Shown here one piece after another: positions 16,901-23,671 of a stretch of 35,430 nt of DNA. This DNA comes from Saprospiraceae bacterium (GTDB taxonomy: Bacteria > Bacteroidota > Bacteroidia > Chitinophagales > Saprospiraceae), in contig JAHDBH010000023.1 of assembly GCA_020630495.1 (NCBI GenBank), forward strand, positions 7,303 through 42,732, given 5' to 3'. Position 1 is the first letter of the stretch. Each line of letters begins with the position of its first letter. The notes under the pieces were generated by a model that was not told the origin of the DNA, did no database searches, and saw only the letters and a program-made list of their open reading frames with translations. A program made the position numbers and the translations under genes.

Positions 16901-17114
16901 AGATACTCCAGCCATCCTACTCCGACGATTCAAGGATAAGGCTGTAGCCATGAAGTACTACGACGGGGTGCAGAGGAAGGTCAAGAGATTTTTACCATCA
17001 GCTACGGACTACGAGATCTTTGCTGTCAATCAGAATAACTGGCGCGAGATCATCAGAAACAAGGGCGTGACGAGCTACCGCGAATTCTTCCAAGAAAACT
17101 ACCTGGACAACTAG
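13959..17114 (+). CDS. SprE/PorW-like type IX secretion TPR lipoprotein with charged insert
   Basis: A 1051-residue lipoprotein. Starting at MRYLTYLLLGAMLSLTISSC it has a lipobox with Cys20. The N-terminal YHNQTARFNGYYNADVLYTE and HPGSEWTPDCYVMMGKAQYL, the many TPR-like helices, and the end AVNQNNWREIIRNKGVTSYR are typical of SprE/PorW, a periplasmic component needed for type IX secretion and gliding. Between residues about 147 and 335 the TPR array is broken by a very basic Lys/Arg/Ser stretch (147-248), then an acidic one (249-325). After this TPRs resume at GHTNPYSEGELWLARTYIKR. The usual proteins are shorter and lack such a long insert. The reading frame is intact throughout. A nearby PorP/SprF-like gene supports the secretion assignment. 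Confidence 0.85.
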   Translation: MRYLTYLLLGAMLSLTISSCVTQKKKDDLSGFGKFYHNQTARFNGYYNADVLYTEAIYTLNERHQDNYTQLLPIHPYAAVDDADAIAPDMDKAIEKVATVSKLHPGSEWTPDCYVMMGKAQYLKQDYESAQATLEYFEEEFDPNSPKNRASRKSAKRRSAASKPRSSGSSAKKKRSSSRKKTGKTKKRPEADKKKTPKSEKGTKTRSSSSSRSSSSSRSSASKKKKPSSKKKRRPKPGSKKRPTKTRERPEVEKPSVEEPAPEIVQEEAPAVTTEKVEAKSSPRYVVNENGRRVRVQEEEEVVEDSDFDIEEESDRKPKDDGKTEYNQNKTGEGIFGHTNPYSEGELWLARTYIKRTKYSRADYLLNKIEADPLSYKDVLTDVAVARAELAIARKNWDKAVQALTVAIEKVKDKKQKARLAYIKGQILDRQGNRAGAAEAFAMVVRLKPSYQMSFNAELNRLRNTGGGQGAGALADLEKLLKDEKNREYRDQIYYAMARIHLDAGDRVAAIENLNLAVENGGSNAPQLGESHYLLAQLNFEDEDYIAAKANYDGAVNNLSKIDPRYPEVESMAKNLQEIVGHLETIALQDSLLAISYMSDDEKKAFAKKLRKDRKAEETSKALNEEEKSREAARASAARRASVGSLKSARESSFYAYNDKEVKKQEKAFQKIWGQRPLVDDWRRVSTRETSTDDEDFASADEALLSETDLDRILQDVPADDQARAASEDLIISSLMELGKLYRSRLSDYENSVESLEELSTRFPNNKNRLDAWFYLYLSHRDLGQNAQAEKYKQLIIDNYPDSEYYKVLTDPDYASSKMREQQQLDQYYRETYAIFQSGNCEETFQRIEQSRQTYGTDHSLMARFDLLGAMCTGQADGTPAYIKALQAFVKKYPDTDEEVRAREIIRLLGGRDDQGGGIASDLSDNKFTVSDDKLHFIIVVLYNTDLVSLDEAKIAINNYNKENHKLDNLRMSAIALDTKTDTPAILLRRFKDKAVAMKYYDGVQRKVKRFLPSATDYEIFAVNQNNWREIIRNKGVTSYREFFQENYLDN

Positions 17115-17140
17115 CAAGCCAATCGCAAATCTACTAGGCT

Positions 17141-17632
17141 CTACACCTCAAAGCTGATGAGCAGATCGCCTTTCTGCACCACCTGCCCAGGCTGCACGTG
17201 CACGTCACTTACGGTGACATCTGTGGGTGCCTTGAGGAGATTTTCCATTTTCATAGCTTCCATGACTAGCAGTGTATCTTCCGCAGCTGCAGTTGCGCCT
17301 GCCGCTGTCTGCACAGCCTTGACCAGGCCAGGCATAGGGGCATAGAGCGCGGCAATTTGTTGACTAGCTTGCTTATCCAGTCCCATCTCTTGGATGAGGC
17401 GGGTCCATCTGTCCTCAATCTTGATGGTATACTCCGAGCCATTTACAGATACTACGGCGGTAGCCTCTTGCTGATCGTAAGATATCATCGACAGATTATA
17501 GGATTTTCCCTTATAGATCATGTGATACTCGTCTGCGTCAGGCTTCTTGAGGATATCGAGATCCTTGATTTGCTGAGCGGAGTACTCGTACTCACCGTAT
17601 TTGTCTAGTATAGCCTTGAAGTGGTCGCTCAT
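17141..17632 (-). CDS. Biotin carboxyl carrier protein of an acyl-CoA carboxylase
   Basis: A 163-residue protein. The C-terminal biotinyl domain (about 95-163) carries VMEAMKMENLL, with Lys128 the biotinylation site, and ends GDLLISFEV. The N-terminal half resembles the linker/beta part preceding the biotin domain in propionyl/acetyl-CoA carboxylase alpha chains. It would carry carboxybiotin between carboxylase and carboxyltransferase; neither partner is in the window. It is convergent with the SprE-like gene and 3 nt downstream of the four-TM protein gene, so it is probably co-transcribed with the bactofilin operon. Confidence 0.9.
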   Translation of the reverse strand: MSDHFKAILDKYGEYEYSAQQIKDLDILKKPDADEYHMIYKGKSYNLSMISYDQQEATAVVSVNGSEYTIKIEDRWTRLIQEMGLDKQASQQIAALYAPMPGLVKAVQTAAGATAAAEDTLLVMEAMKMENLLKAPTDVTVSDVHVQPGQVVQKGDLLISFEV

Positions 17633-17635
17633 GGG

Positions 17636-18013
17636 TTATTCTTTGTTGTGGAGCATCATAGTCCGCACATCGAAGATAGTAAAGACAAAATAGACATAGA
17701 GATATGGCCACACCCATGTGATATCCATAGCAGGGTGGAGCTCACTGTAGATCACCAGTACTATGGTTCCTACTATCATCTTTATCACACTCAGTACCAG
17801 ACAGTATAGCGTGTATGCTGCCGGCGGATATATACCCATGATGCGCGTACTGATATGATGGGATAGCGGAGAGCCAATAAGAAAAAATATGCCGATAGCT
17901 ATTACCAAAGCGATATGATCTGTAAGCTTAGCGCCGTAGATGATAGCTATCGCTCCCGTGACTGCCAAGAATATGCTGATCGCATAGCCCCTCAGAAATC
18001 TACGCCAGCTCAT
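17636..18013 (-). CDS. Four-TM membrane protein next to AtpZ (AtpI-like position)
   Basis: A 125-residue integral membrane protein with predicted helices at about 10-28, 32-49, 66-88 and 100-117 and a short charged tail. Sequence similarity to a named family is not obvious. In many Bacteroidota genomes a protein of this size lies between AtpZ and the ATP synthase a subunit, so a role as an AtpI-like assembly factor is a reasonable guess based on position only. Its ATG overlaps the atpZ stop by 4 bp. Confidence 0.7.
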   Translation of the reverse strand: MSWRRFLRGYAISIFLAVTGAIAIIYGAKLTDHIALVIAIGIFFLIGSPLSHHISTRIMGIYPPAAYTLYCLVLSVIKMIVGTIVLVIYSELHPAMDITWVWPYLYVYFVFTIFDVRTMMLHNKE

Positions 18014-18252
18014 GCGTCACGAGAGACATCTCTGACTAGACGATAGAGGAATGCGCCAGCTGCCAGCAGTATAAGGAGGATGGTCATGATGGGCTGTTCC
18101 AAAGAAATCTTATTGTCTAGCCATCTGCCAATCCACACTGCGATGAGCAGTAGGATCACCATCTCAAAGGCCATACCGCTGTACTTGAGTACAGAGTAAG
18201 CATTTGACTTATGGGAAGATTTGCTTTTAGGATCTGTCGGCTTGCTAGACAT
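18010..18252 (-). CDS. AtpZ/AtpI-family protein
   Basis: An 80-residue protein with a soluble N-terminus rich in Ser/Lys and two membrane helices (about 27-44 and 55-72), with GMAFEMVILLLIAVWIGRWL followed by TILLILLAAGAFLYRLVRD. This matches the short AtpZ-type proteins encoded at the start of ATP synthase operons; some are linked to c-ring assembly or Mg2+ handling. The ATP synthase structural genes do not follow here. The upstream bactofilin gene ends 8 nt before. Confidence 0.85.
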   Translation of the reverse strand: MSSKPTDPKSKSSHKSNAYSVLKYSGMAFEMVILLLIAVWIGRWLDNKISLEQPIMTILLILLAAGAFLYRLVRDVSRDA

Positions 18253-18260
18253 GCCTTGGA

Positions 18261-18710
18261 TCAGTTGACCATAGAGACCACTTCACCTTTTTCATCAGCT
18301 GGTCGAGTGAAGCTCTTGATCTGCTTACCGCTCATGTCACATGTCACATTAAAGATCGCACCGGCATGCACGTGCAATTGCTTGGTGTAGATCTCGCCCT
18401 TCATCTGTGCAGATTGCTGGACTTCTAGCGATTCATGGACGCTTATGCTTCCGCTAAAGTTGCCTTGGATGATGGCATTGTCACAGATCACACGTCCGTC
18501 TACCACACCTTTGGGGCCTATGATGAGCTTACCATGGCAGGTGAGGTCACCGTGGATCTCACCATCTACACGCATATCACTTTGACTCTCTAGTTCGCCG
18601 CGGATGACCGTGCCGTAGCCGATCGAAGTGGGATCACCAGCCACAGATGGACGGCTTTCGCCAGATTTTTTCTTATCAGAGTTTTTGGAGCCGTTAGAGC
18701 TAGCAAACAC
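18261..18710 (-). CDS. Bactofilin (polymer-forming cytoskeletal protein)
   Basis: A 149-residue bactofilin. After a Ser/Lys-rich N-terminus (1-30) come repeated beta-helix rungs: GTVIRGELESQSDMRVDGEI, then HGDLTCHGKLIIGPKGVVDG and GNFSGSISVHESLEVQQSAQ. A short tail follows. Bactofilins polymerise without nucleotide into filaments linked to cell shape and envelope machinery. The only usable start is GTG at 18710, as an in-frame TAA lies five codons upstream. It heads a four-gene unit with AtpZ, the four-TM protein and the biotin carrier. An upstream 14-bp element is shared with the PorP-like gene. Confidence 0.93.
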   Translation of the reverse strand: MFASSNGSKNSDKKKSGESRPSVAGDPTSIGYGTVIRGELESQSDMRVDGEIHGDLTCHGKLIIGPKGVVDGRVICDNAIIQGNFSGSISVHESLEVQQSAQMKGEIYTKQLHVHAGAIFNVTCDMSGKQIKSFTRPADEKGEVVSMVN

Positions 18711-18756
18711 AGTAGTTACTTTTTATGGACAGAGATGATGATGAGCTAGAGGCGCT

Positions 18757-18770
18757 AGAACCTCTGAGAT
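18757..18770 (-). promoter_or_regulatory. 14-bp element shared by bactofilin and PorP-like genes (copy 1)
   Basis: Read on the minus strand this is ATCTCAGAGGTTCT, about 47 nt upstream of the bactofilin GTG. An identical copy lies at 19994-20007, about 56 nt upstream of the PorP-like ATG. In this copy the AGAGG half can also pair with CCTCT nearby to form a small hairpin that might serve as the PorP-like gene's terminator. Confidence 0.35.
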
Positions 18771-18807
18771 TGACAGTAGAGTCTTTAAAGTATCAGAGAG
18801 CCTCTTA

Positions 18808-19938
18808 TTAGAACTTAGGACAGTAGACACCACGTGTCTCTGAGCCGCAGATCTTATAGATTAACGAGAATTCAAAAGCTCCATTGCTATTGGAAGCAAC
18901 ATTAAGATCAGAGACATTGATATCATAGCTAAATCCGATACCAAATTCGTTGAAATCAAACTTGGTATACAGGATGAATGCATCGAGCCAAGGATTAGTG
19001 TCCGTGCCGCTTACTAGTGGTCCACCAGCGCCATTGTCCTCCAGCAGGACTTGATCTGCGATCCTCGTCCAGATACCAAACTGCAAGAACTGCTGCTGAA
19101 ACTTGGAGTTGCTCAGCGTAAATCTCACGGCTGTACCGAGATTGATTTCAGTCTGAGGACCTTGATTGAAGTAGACAATGCCAGGGACAAAAGAGATTCC
19201 ATTATTGAGGCCTAGTTCACCACCTGCATGGATGGTGTACTTGGTATATAAGGGATTGAAGACTTCATTACCATCCTGATCAGTGATATAGACCGCTTGA
19301 TTAGCTCTGTTGAGATGGCTAGCTGCCGCTCCCACATATACACTGCTTTTACCTTGATTGAATACTCCGAAGTATAGTAGACCCGCGCTGAAGTCAGCAA
19401 AGAGAAAGTCTTGATCGAGTCGATTGCTGTTGTCCACGTTTTCGGCGGGACCAGCTGGATCAAACCCACCAGATCCATCATGCTGAAGCCCCCACTGAGC
19501 GGCTGTCCAGTTGAGGCTACGCTGGGTGACACCAGCATTGAAACCTGCTGATAGATTGTGTGAAACTTCTCTGGAGCTATAGAGTTGCTTGCTGTATGCC
19601 CCGCTGATGCGACCAGATACCGTACCAAAATCCAGCGAGCCAGCTACATCCGCCGTGATGATCCCACCTATACCGAAGTAATCCGTACGCCCCACTGCGA
19701 TCTTCTGGTCGTAAGATACCGCATAGGTGTTATACGCATTGGATCTTAGCACGCTACTCAGCTGATTGCGGTAATTTGCCGTAAATCGCTGCGTACAGTT
19801 AAATACGCCAGTCATCGCTGGATTAAGATCTAGCGGCGCGGCATAGAACTGTGAGAAGTGAATGTCCTGCGCTTTGATGCCAGGAATGCACAGCATGAGT
19901 GCAAATACAGCGATGATTAGGCTTCGAGTAGTCTTCAT
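18808..19938 (-). CDS. PorP/SprF-family type IX secretion outer-membrane protein
   Basis: A 376-residue outer-membrane protein starting MKTTRSLIIAVFALMLCIPG, followed by KAQDIHFSQFYAAPLDLNPA. The QDIHFSQFYAAPLxLNPAxTG start is the signature of the PorP/SprF family, whose members help type IX secreted proteins attach to the surface. The protein then alternates beta strands and ends AFEFSLIYKICG. A 33-residue N-terminal extension in the same frame lacks signal-peptide character and is rejected. Members usually pair with a large adhesin or a SprB-like substrate gene; no such partner is next to it here, so the client is unknown. Confidence 0.92.
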   Translation of the reverse strand: MKTTRSLIIAVFALMLCIPGIKAQDIHFSQFYAAPLDLNPAMTGVFNCTQRFTANYRNQLSSVLRSNAYNTYAVSYDQKIAVGRTDYFGIGGIITADVAGSLDFGTVSGRISGAYSKQLYSSREVSHNLSAGFNAGVTQRSLNWTAAQWGLQHDGSGGFDPAGPAENVDNSNRLDQDFLFADFSAGLLYFGVFNQGKSSVYVGAAASHLNRANQAVYITDQDGNEVFNPLYTKYTIHAGGELGLNNGISFVPGIVYFNQGPQTEINLGTAVRFTLSNSKFQQQFLQFGIWTRIADQVLLEDNGAGGPLVSGTDTNPWLDAFILYTKFDFNEFGIGFSYDINVSDLNVASNSNGAFEFSLIYKICGSETRGVYCPKF

Positions 19939-19993
19939 ATATCTTTTTCTAGAGTCGGATAAAAGTATAGTTTTTTTGAACACCATACATGTA

Positions 19994-20007
19994 AGAACCT
20001 CTGAGAT
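19994..20007 (-). promoter_or_regulatory. 14-bp element shared by bactofilin and PorP-like genes (copy 2)
   Basis: Identical on the minus strand to the copy at 18757-18770 (ATCTCAGAGGTTCT), here upstream of the PorP-like gene in a similar position relative to the start codon. Chance repeats of 14 bases are expected at a low rate in a window this size, so the case rests on the matched placement. Confidence 0.35.
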
Positions 20008-20155
20008 GATATAACGCTGCTTCCATTGTTTAAGCATTGTGCTTGGGCTACGACAGTTCTGACTTTCGTCAAAATGCCTGCTAGTCCTATGCCTAGTACA
20101 GCATCAAGAGACTTGAGATGATGTCTGTATATCTACAGATAGGACGACAATGAAA

Positions 20156-21235
20156 TCAGAGCTGGTGATGAAGCGCCCCGTACTTTTCTATGAGTATATC
20201 GTCGTAGTCATCAGCTTTCTGGAACATCCGACTCAAGAGTTCACGACCTGTATGGAGGTCAAGGTACTGATCGTAGATAAGTAACGACAGTACTACATCC
20301 TGTGCTTTCACACTCATAGAGAGGCCGTGTGCTTTATGATTTTCAGCAAGGATATAATGGTAGAGTCTATCCACTCCTTCTGTAGGTAATTGACAGAGAC
20401 TAGCGTCTGCACTCAGCAGACCCGTGCTATCGTGATACGTCATGCGTATGAGCGCACTACCCTTTACGATTTCCCACTGATTAGGGCCTGTACGGGCTAG
20501 ACTCACTTGATAGCCTAGATCTGTGATGATCTCTTCTATGGTGGCTTTGACTCCCGTAGGATGATAACGCTCAATCTGTGATGGCAGATGCACTGCTCTA
20601 CCACAGCTGGGGCAATACTGCTCCTGGATGGTGTCGTCATATACAATAGTCTCGCAGCTATCGCAGAGTGCCGCGCTCCGCTGCTCATCCACTTTCAGCT
20701 GCGAAAGAATAGAGATCAGTATTTCTGCAGGTAGAGCGTAGCTGATGTCCAAGCCTTGCTGTAGTACGAATGTATTGATGCCGATCACGCTTCCATCCAT
20801 AGCTAGCAGAGGGCCGCCGCTATTGCCAGGACTGAGCGAGGCGTCATGCTGTAAATAAGTTATTTCTTGATGGCGATGCTCAGTACTTGAGATATGCCCA
20901 TAGGTCGCTGAGAACTCTACTCCATAGGGGTGGCCTAGAGCGACTATCTCGTTTCCTAGCTCGTATTTGTCGGACTCAGTAAGGGTGAGCCCGTGGATCT
21001 TATCACCATCATAGCGTAGAAGAGCCAGGTCGTGCAGCTCATCCAGAAACACCACTTTGCATAGCTGCTTTTTGCCTTGAGCGAGCTTTATTACAGCCTC
21101 TTGCTGATTTCGTACCACATGCTCATTGGTCACTATGAGCCGATGATCTGCTAGCGTGAAGCCTGTACCAGTGCTGTATGGTGTGGCTATCTGCACGATT
21201 GCTCTTCTTGCGTTCTCTAAGATATCTTGCTTCAT
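20156..21235 (-). CDS. Cytosolic trypsin-like protease with zinc ribbon and YbjN-like tail
   Basis: A 359-residue protein without signal peptide (MKQDILENARRAIVQIATPY). Residues 1-180 are a chymotrypsin-fold protease with an intact catalytic triad: His39 (TNEHVV), Asp69 (LHDLALLRYD) and Ser139 (SPGNSGGPLL). Residues 191-214 are a zinc ribbon (CDSC at 191-194, CPSC at 208-211). From about 222 to the end (ATIEEIITDLGYQVSLARTG onwards) the sequence resembles YbjN/CesT peptide-binding chaperone folds. DegP-type proteases are normally exported and carry PDZ domains; neither applies here. One base separates it from the upstream chaperone-like gene, so the two form a unit. Related modules occur in predicted bacterial conflict or signalling systems; this is inference. 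Confidence 0.85.
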   Translation of the reverse strand: MKQDILENARRAIVQIATPYSTGTGFTLADHRLIVTNEHVVRNQQEAVIKLAQGKKQLCKVVFLDELHDLALLRYDGDKIHGLTLTESDKYELGNEIVALGHPYGVEFSATYGHISSTEHRHQEITYLQHDASLSPGNSGGPLLAMDGSVIGINTFVLQQGLDISYALPAEILISILSQLKVDEQRSAALCDSCETIVYDDTIQEQYCPSCGRAVHLPSQIERYHPTGVKATIEEIITDLGYQVSLARTGPNQWEIVKGSALIRMTYHDSTGLLSADASLCQLPTEGVDRLYHYILAENHKAHGLSMSVKAQDVVLSLLIYDQYLDLHTGRELLSRMFQKADDYDDILIEKYGALHHQL

Positions 21236-21236
21236 A

Positions 21237-22553
21237 TCAGCTGATCTTTATCTGATCTATCATCTGGAGGAATGATCCAGCAAATGCTAAGCGACTACTA
21301 CAGTCAACCAGCCTGGCATCTAAGGCAAATCCCATGATCTGATCCTCATATCTATCTTCAATCGTCTTGAGCTCTCGTCTCACAGCGCGCTGATTGATCT
21401 CGTCCTCTTTCCAGAAGTCAGTGGCAGCATGCGTAGCCACCAGATAGTCTCGCTCCATGATCTCGTAGTAGAGGTGCAGCAGCTCTCGGATAGGCTGTGC
21501 GGGCGCAAAATTGAATAGGCTGTAACCCACGATGTAGTCTGCTATCGCGATAGCGATGTGAGGAAGGTCATGCTTACGGTACCACAGAAAATTCTTCCAG
21601 TCCTGAGTGAATATCTCTGTCAGCCTATAGCTACCTATGGGCTTAGTAATGCCAAATGTGAAGATGCTCTGGTAAAATTCGCGCTCGATCATAGCATCAT
21701 CACGCTGGAGAATCCTGCGATACTCTGATACTATCTGTCGATTCTTAGTCACCATGTCTAGGTCATCTCTCGAGTAATAGAGGCGCTGTATTCGCTCTAC
21801 TGCTTCGAGAGAATAGGCCTCTGGCTGTGTGAGATAATCAATCTTATATCCTGCTGCCAAGAGAACATAACTCAGACCGCCAGGGCTCTGAGTGCTATCA
21901 CTCTCATACTGATCGTAGTAGTCGAGAGTGTCCTTCAGAGTACTGCGTAGATAAGTTCGCTTAGCAGCCTTGAGATCCGCTGAGAGCTCTGTGATGTGAT
22001 CGTTGTCTACTGGTGTGAGACCTTTTTCAAATTCTTCTACGAGGATGTCATCCAGTTTGTCTGCACTGAGGGCGACCTCCTTGAGGGCGTAGTATAATTT
22101 GAATGGGGAGCAATCCAGTAAAAAGCTATCAAAGACAAGACATACACAATCATGTTCATCCAGGCTGTAGCGCGAGTACTTGAGCTCGTAGTTCTTCTCA
22201 GCGAGAAAGCGCATATAGCCAAGCTCTGACTGGATCATCTGAGCCACCTTGCACTCGGCGCGCACATAGTCTTTTCCCACCATACCAGTGATCTTCTTGC
22301 TACCTTGGATGATGGTAAATTCTAGGGAGTCGCCCACTTGAGAGTATGAGACGTTTCCTTGCCCATGATCGAGATAATCTAGAAAGGCAAGATAGCTGGA
22401 TATCGTCTTACCAGACCTAAATAGATCAATAGATGCGTCCCAGCGCTCATACTTTTCCTTATTCTTATACGCATCGCTGAATCGACCAAAAGACAGATAC
22501 TCATCCGTCTTTTCTGTCTTCCAATTACCCAGTATATCTGCAAACCAGCTCAC
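21237..22553 (-). CDS. YbjN/CesT-chaperone-like protein paired with the protease
   Basis: A 438-residue cytosolic protein, start GTG (MSWFADILGNWK); a TAG lies 13 codons upstream in frame and no ATG is available. Residues about 20-110 (LSFGRFSDAYKNKEKYERWD, SYLAFLDYLDHG, FTIIQGSKKITGMV) and 115-190 (MRFLAEKNYELKYSRYSLDE, then CSPFKLYYALKEVAL) look like two tandem modules of the YbjN / type III secretion chaperone fold. Residues 200-438 are mainly alpha-helical with no recognised motif. It is the upstream partner of the protease, which has a similar domain at its own end, suggesting that the pair share clients or contact each other. No clear enzymatic residues are seen. Confidence 0.75.
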   Translation of the reverse strand: MSWFADILGNWKTEKTDEYLSFGRFSDAYKNKEKYERWDASIDLFRSGKTISSYLAFLDYLDHGQGNVSYSQVGDSLEFTIIQGSKKITGMVGKDYVRAECKVAQMIQSELGYMRFLAEKNYELKYSRYSLDEHDCVCLVFDSFLLDCSPFKLYYALKEVALSADKLDDILVEEFEKGLTPVDNDHITELSADLKAAKRTYLRSTLKDTLDYYDQYESDSTQSPGGLSYVLLAAGYKIDYLTQPEAYSLEAVERIQRLYYSRDDLDMVTKNRQIVSEYRRILQRDDAMIEREFYQSIFTFGITKPIGSYRLTEIFTQDWKNFLWYRKHDLPHIAIAIADYIVGYSLFNFAPAQPIRELLHLYYEIMERDYLVATHAATDFWKEDEINQRAVRRELKTIEDRYEDQIMGFALDARLVDCSSRLAFAGSFLQMIDQIKIS

Positions 22554-22689
22554 ATCTACGAAAGTAAGTATACCATCTTTGCTTATCTGCTATCTCCCTA
22601 TCCACTGACATGAGATCACAGCTGCTACTCCGAGCTAGTGCACAGATTCTCTGAGTACTTGAGCAATAGAGCTCCGCTATCTTTATATC

Positions 22690-23658
22690 ATGTATAGTAC
22701 TCCTATAGATGCCCACCGCACTGGTAAGCAGATAGCAGTAGGTAAGCAGCTGTGCTTTCTAGGCAGTTGTTTTGCGGACCGTATAGGAGAGAGGATCAAG
22801 CTGTCCCACTGGCCTGCAGTAGTCAATCCATGTGGTATCCACTTTAATCCAGTGAGCCTGGCTACGAGTATAGCTGATGGCACTGCGCAACTCATGTCAT
22901 CGGCGATACAAGTGACGCAGGGCGAGGAAGGAAGCTACTTCAGCTATAACTATTCTACTAGGTATAGCTCGGATGATGTAGATGATACTCGCAGGCGACT
23001 TTCTGAGGATCTGCGGATATTGCACAGCGGTATTTCCCAGAGCAGTCATGTGTTCATCACGCTTGGGACTTCTTGGGTATATCACTTGCTCGAGAGTGGA
23101 CAAGTAGTAGCCAATTGCCATAGACAAGCCCAGGATCGATTCCGCAAAGCTCTCCTATCTCCCCAGGAAGTATCGACAGCGCTAGCTCGACTGGTAGATG
23201 ACATCGTCGCAGTGAACCCTGCGGTGGAGCTGATCTTCACGGTCAGCCCAGTGAGGCATCTTCGCGACGGTCTCATAGATAATCAGCGGTCCAAAGCTGC
23301 CTTGCTCACAGGAGCACACACCATAGTAGCTGCTCACGAGCAATGTCATTATTTTCCAGCCTATGAGATCATGATGGACGAACTGCGTGATTATAGATGG
23401 TACGCAGATGATATGCTGCATCCATCTCCCCTCGCGGTACGGATCATCTATGAGCGTCTCGTCAATACATGGTTTGATGAGGAATCGACTACATACTTAC
23501 AAGAATGGTCTCAGCTATCCACTCTATTGAGCCATCGACCTCATCATCCTCAGAGCGAGGAAGCTCAGAAATTTATCGTGCGTAGGAATCAGGCGCATAC
23601 AGACTTTCTATCACGCTATCCATGGGCAAGTAGTAGCAACTCATCTTCTCAGTGCTGA
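22690..23658 (+). CDS. GSCFA-domain protein
   Basis: A 322-residue protein with LGSCFADRIGERI near the N-terminus and VNPCGIHFNPVSLA just after, the defining motifs of the GSCFA family (an SGNH/GDSL-hydrolase relative). FITLGTSWVYHL and FTVSPVRHLRDGL, with YRWYADDMLHPS toward the end, match the SGNH-type blocks that would complete the active site. Activity and substrate are unknown. The gene diverges from the chaperone-like gene with 136 bp between them and converges with the amidohydrolase gene 13 bp away. Confidence 0.9.
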   Translation: MYSTPIDAHRTGKQIAVGKQLCFLGSCFADRIGERIKLSHWPAVVNPCGIHFNPVSLATSIADGTAQLMSSAIQVTQGEEGSYFSYNYSTRYSSDDVDDTRRRLSEDLRILHSGISQSSHVFITLGTSWVYHLLESGQVVANCHRQAQDRFRKALLSPQEVSTALARLVDDIVAVNPAVELIFTVSPVRHLRDGLIDNQRSKAALLTGAHTIVAAHEQCHYFPAYEIMMDELRDYRWYADDMLHPSPLAVRIIYERLVNTWFDEESTTYLQEWSQLSTLLSHRPHHPQSEEAQKFIVRRNQAHTDFLSRYPWASSSNSSSQC

Positions 23659-23671
23659 TCATAGCGCGGGG

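Noticed and set aside
20008-20155. Gap between the protease gene and the PorP-like gene, checked for a small RNA or terminator.
   Set aside because: No convincing hairpin, promoter motif or RNA structure was seen in it.
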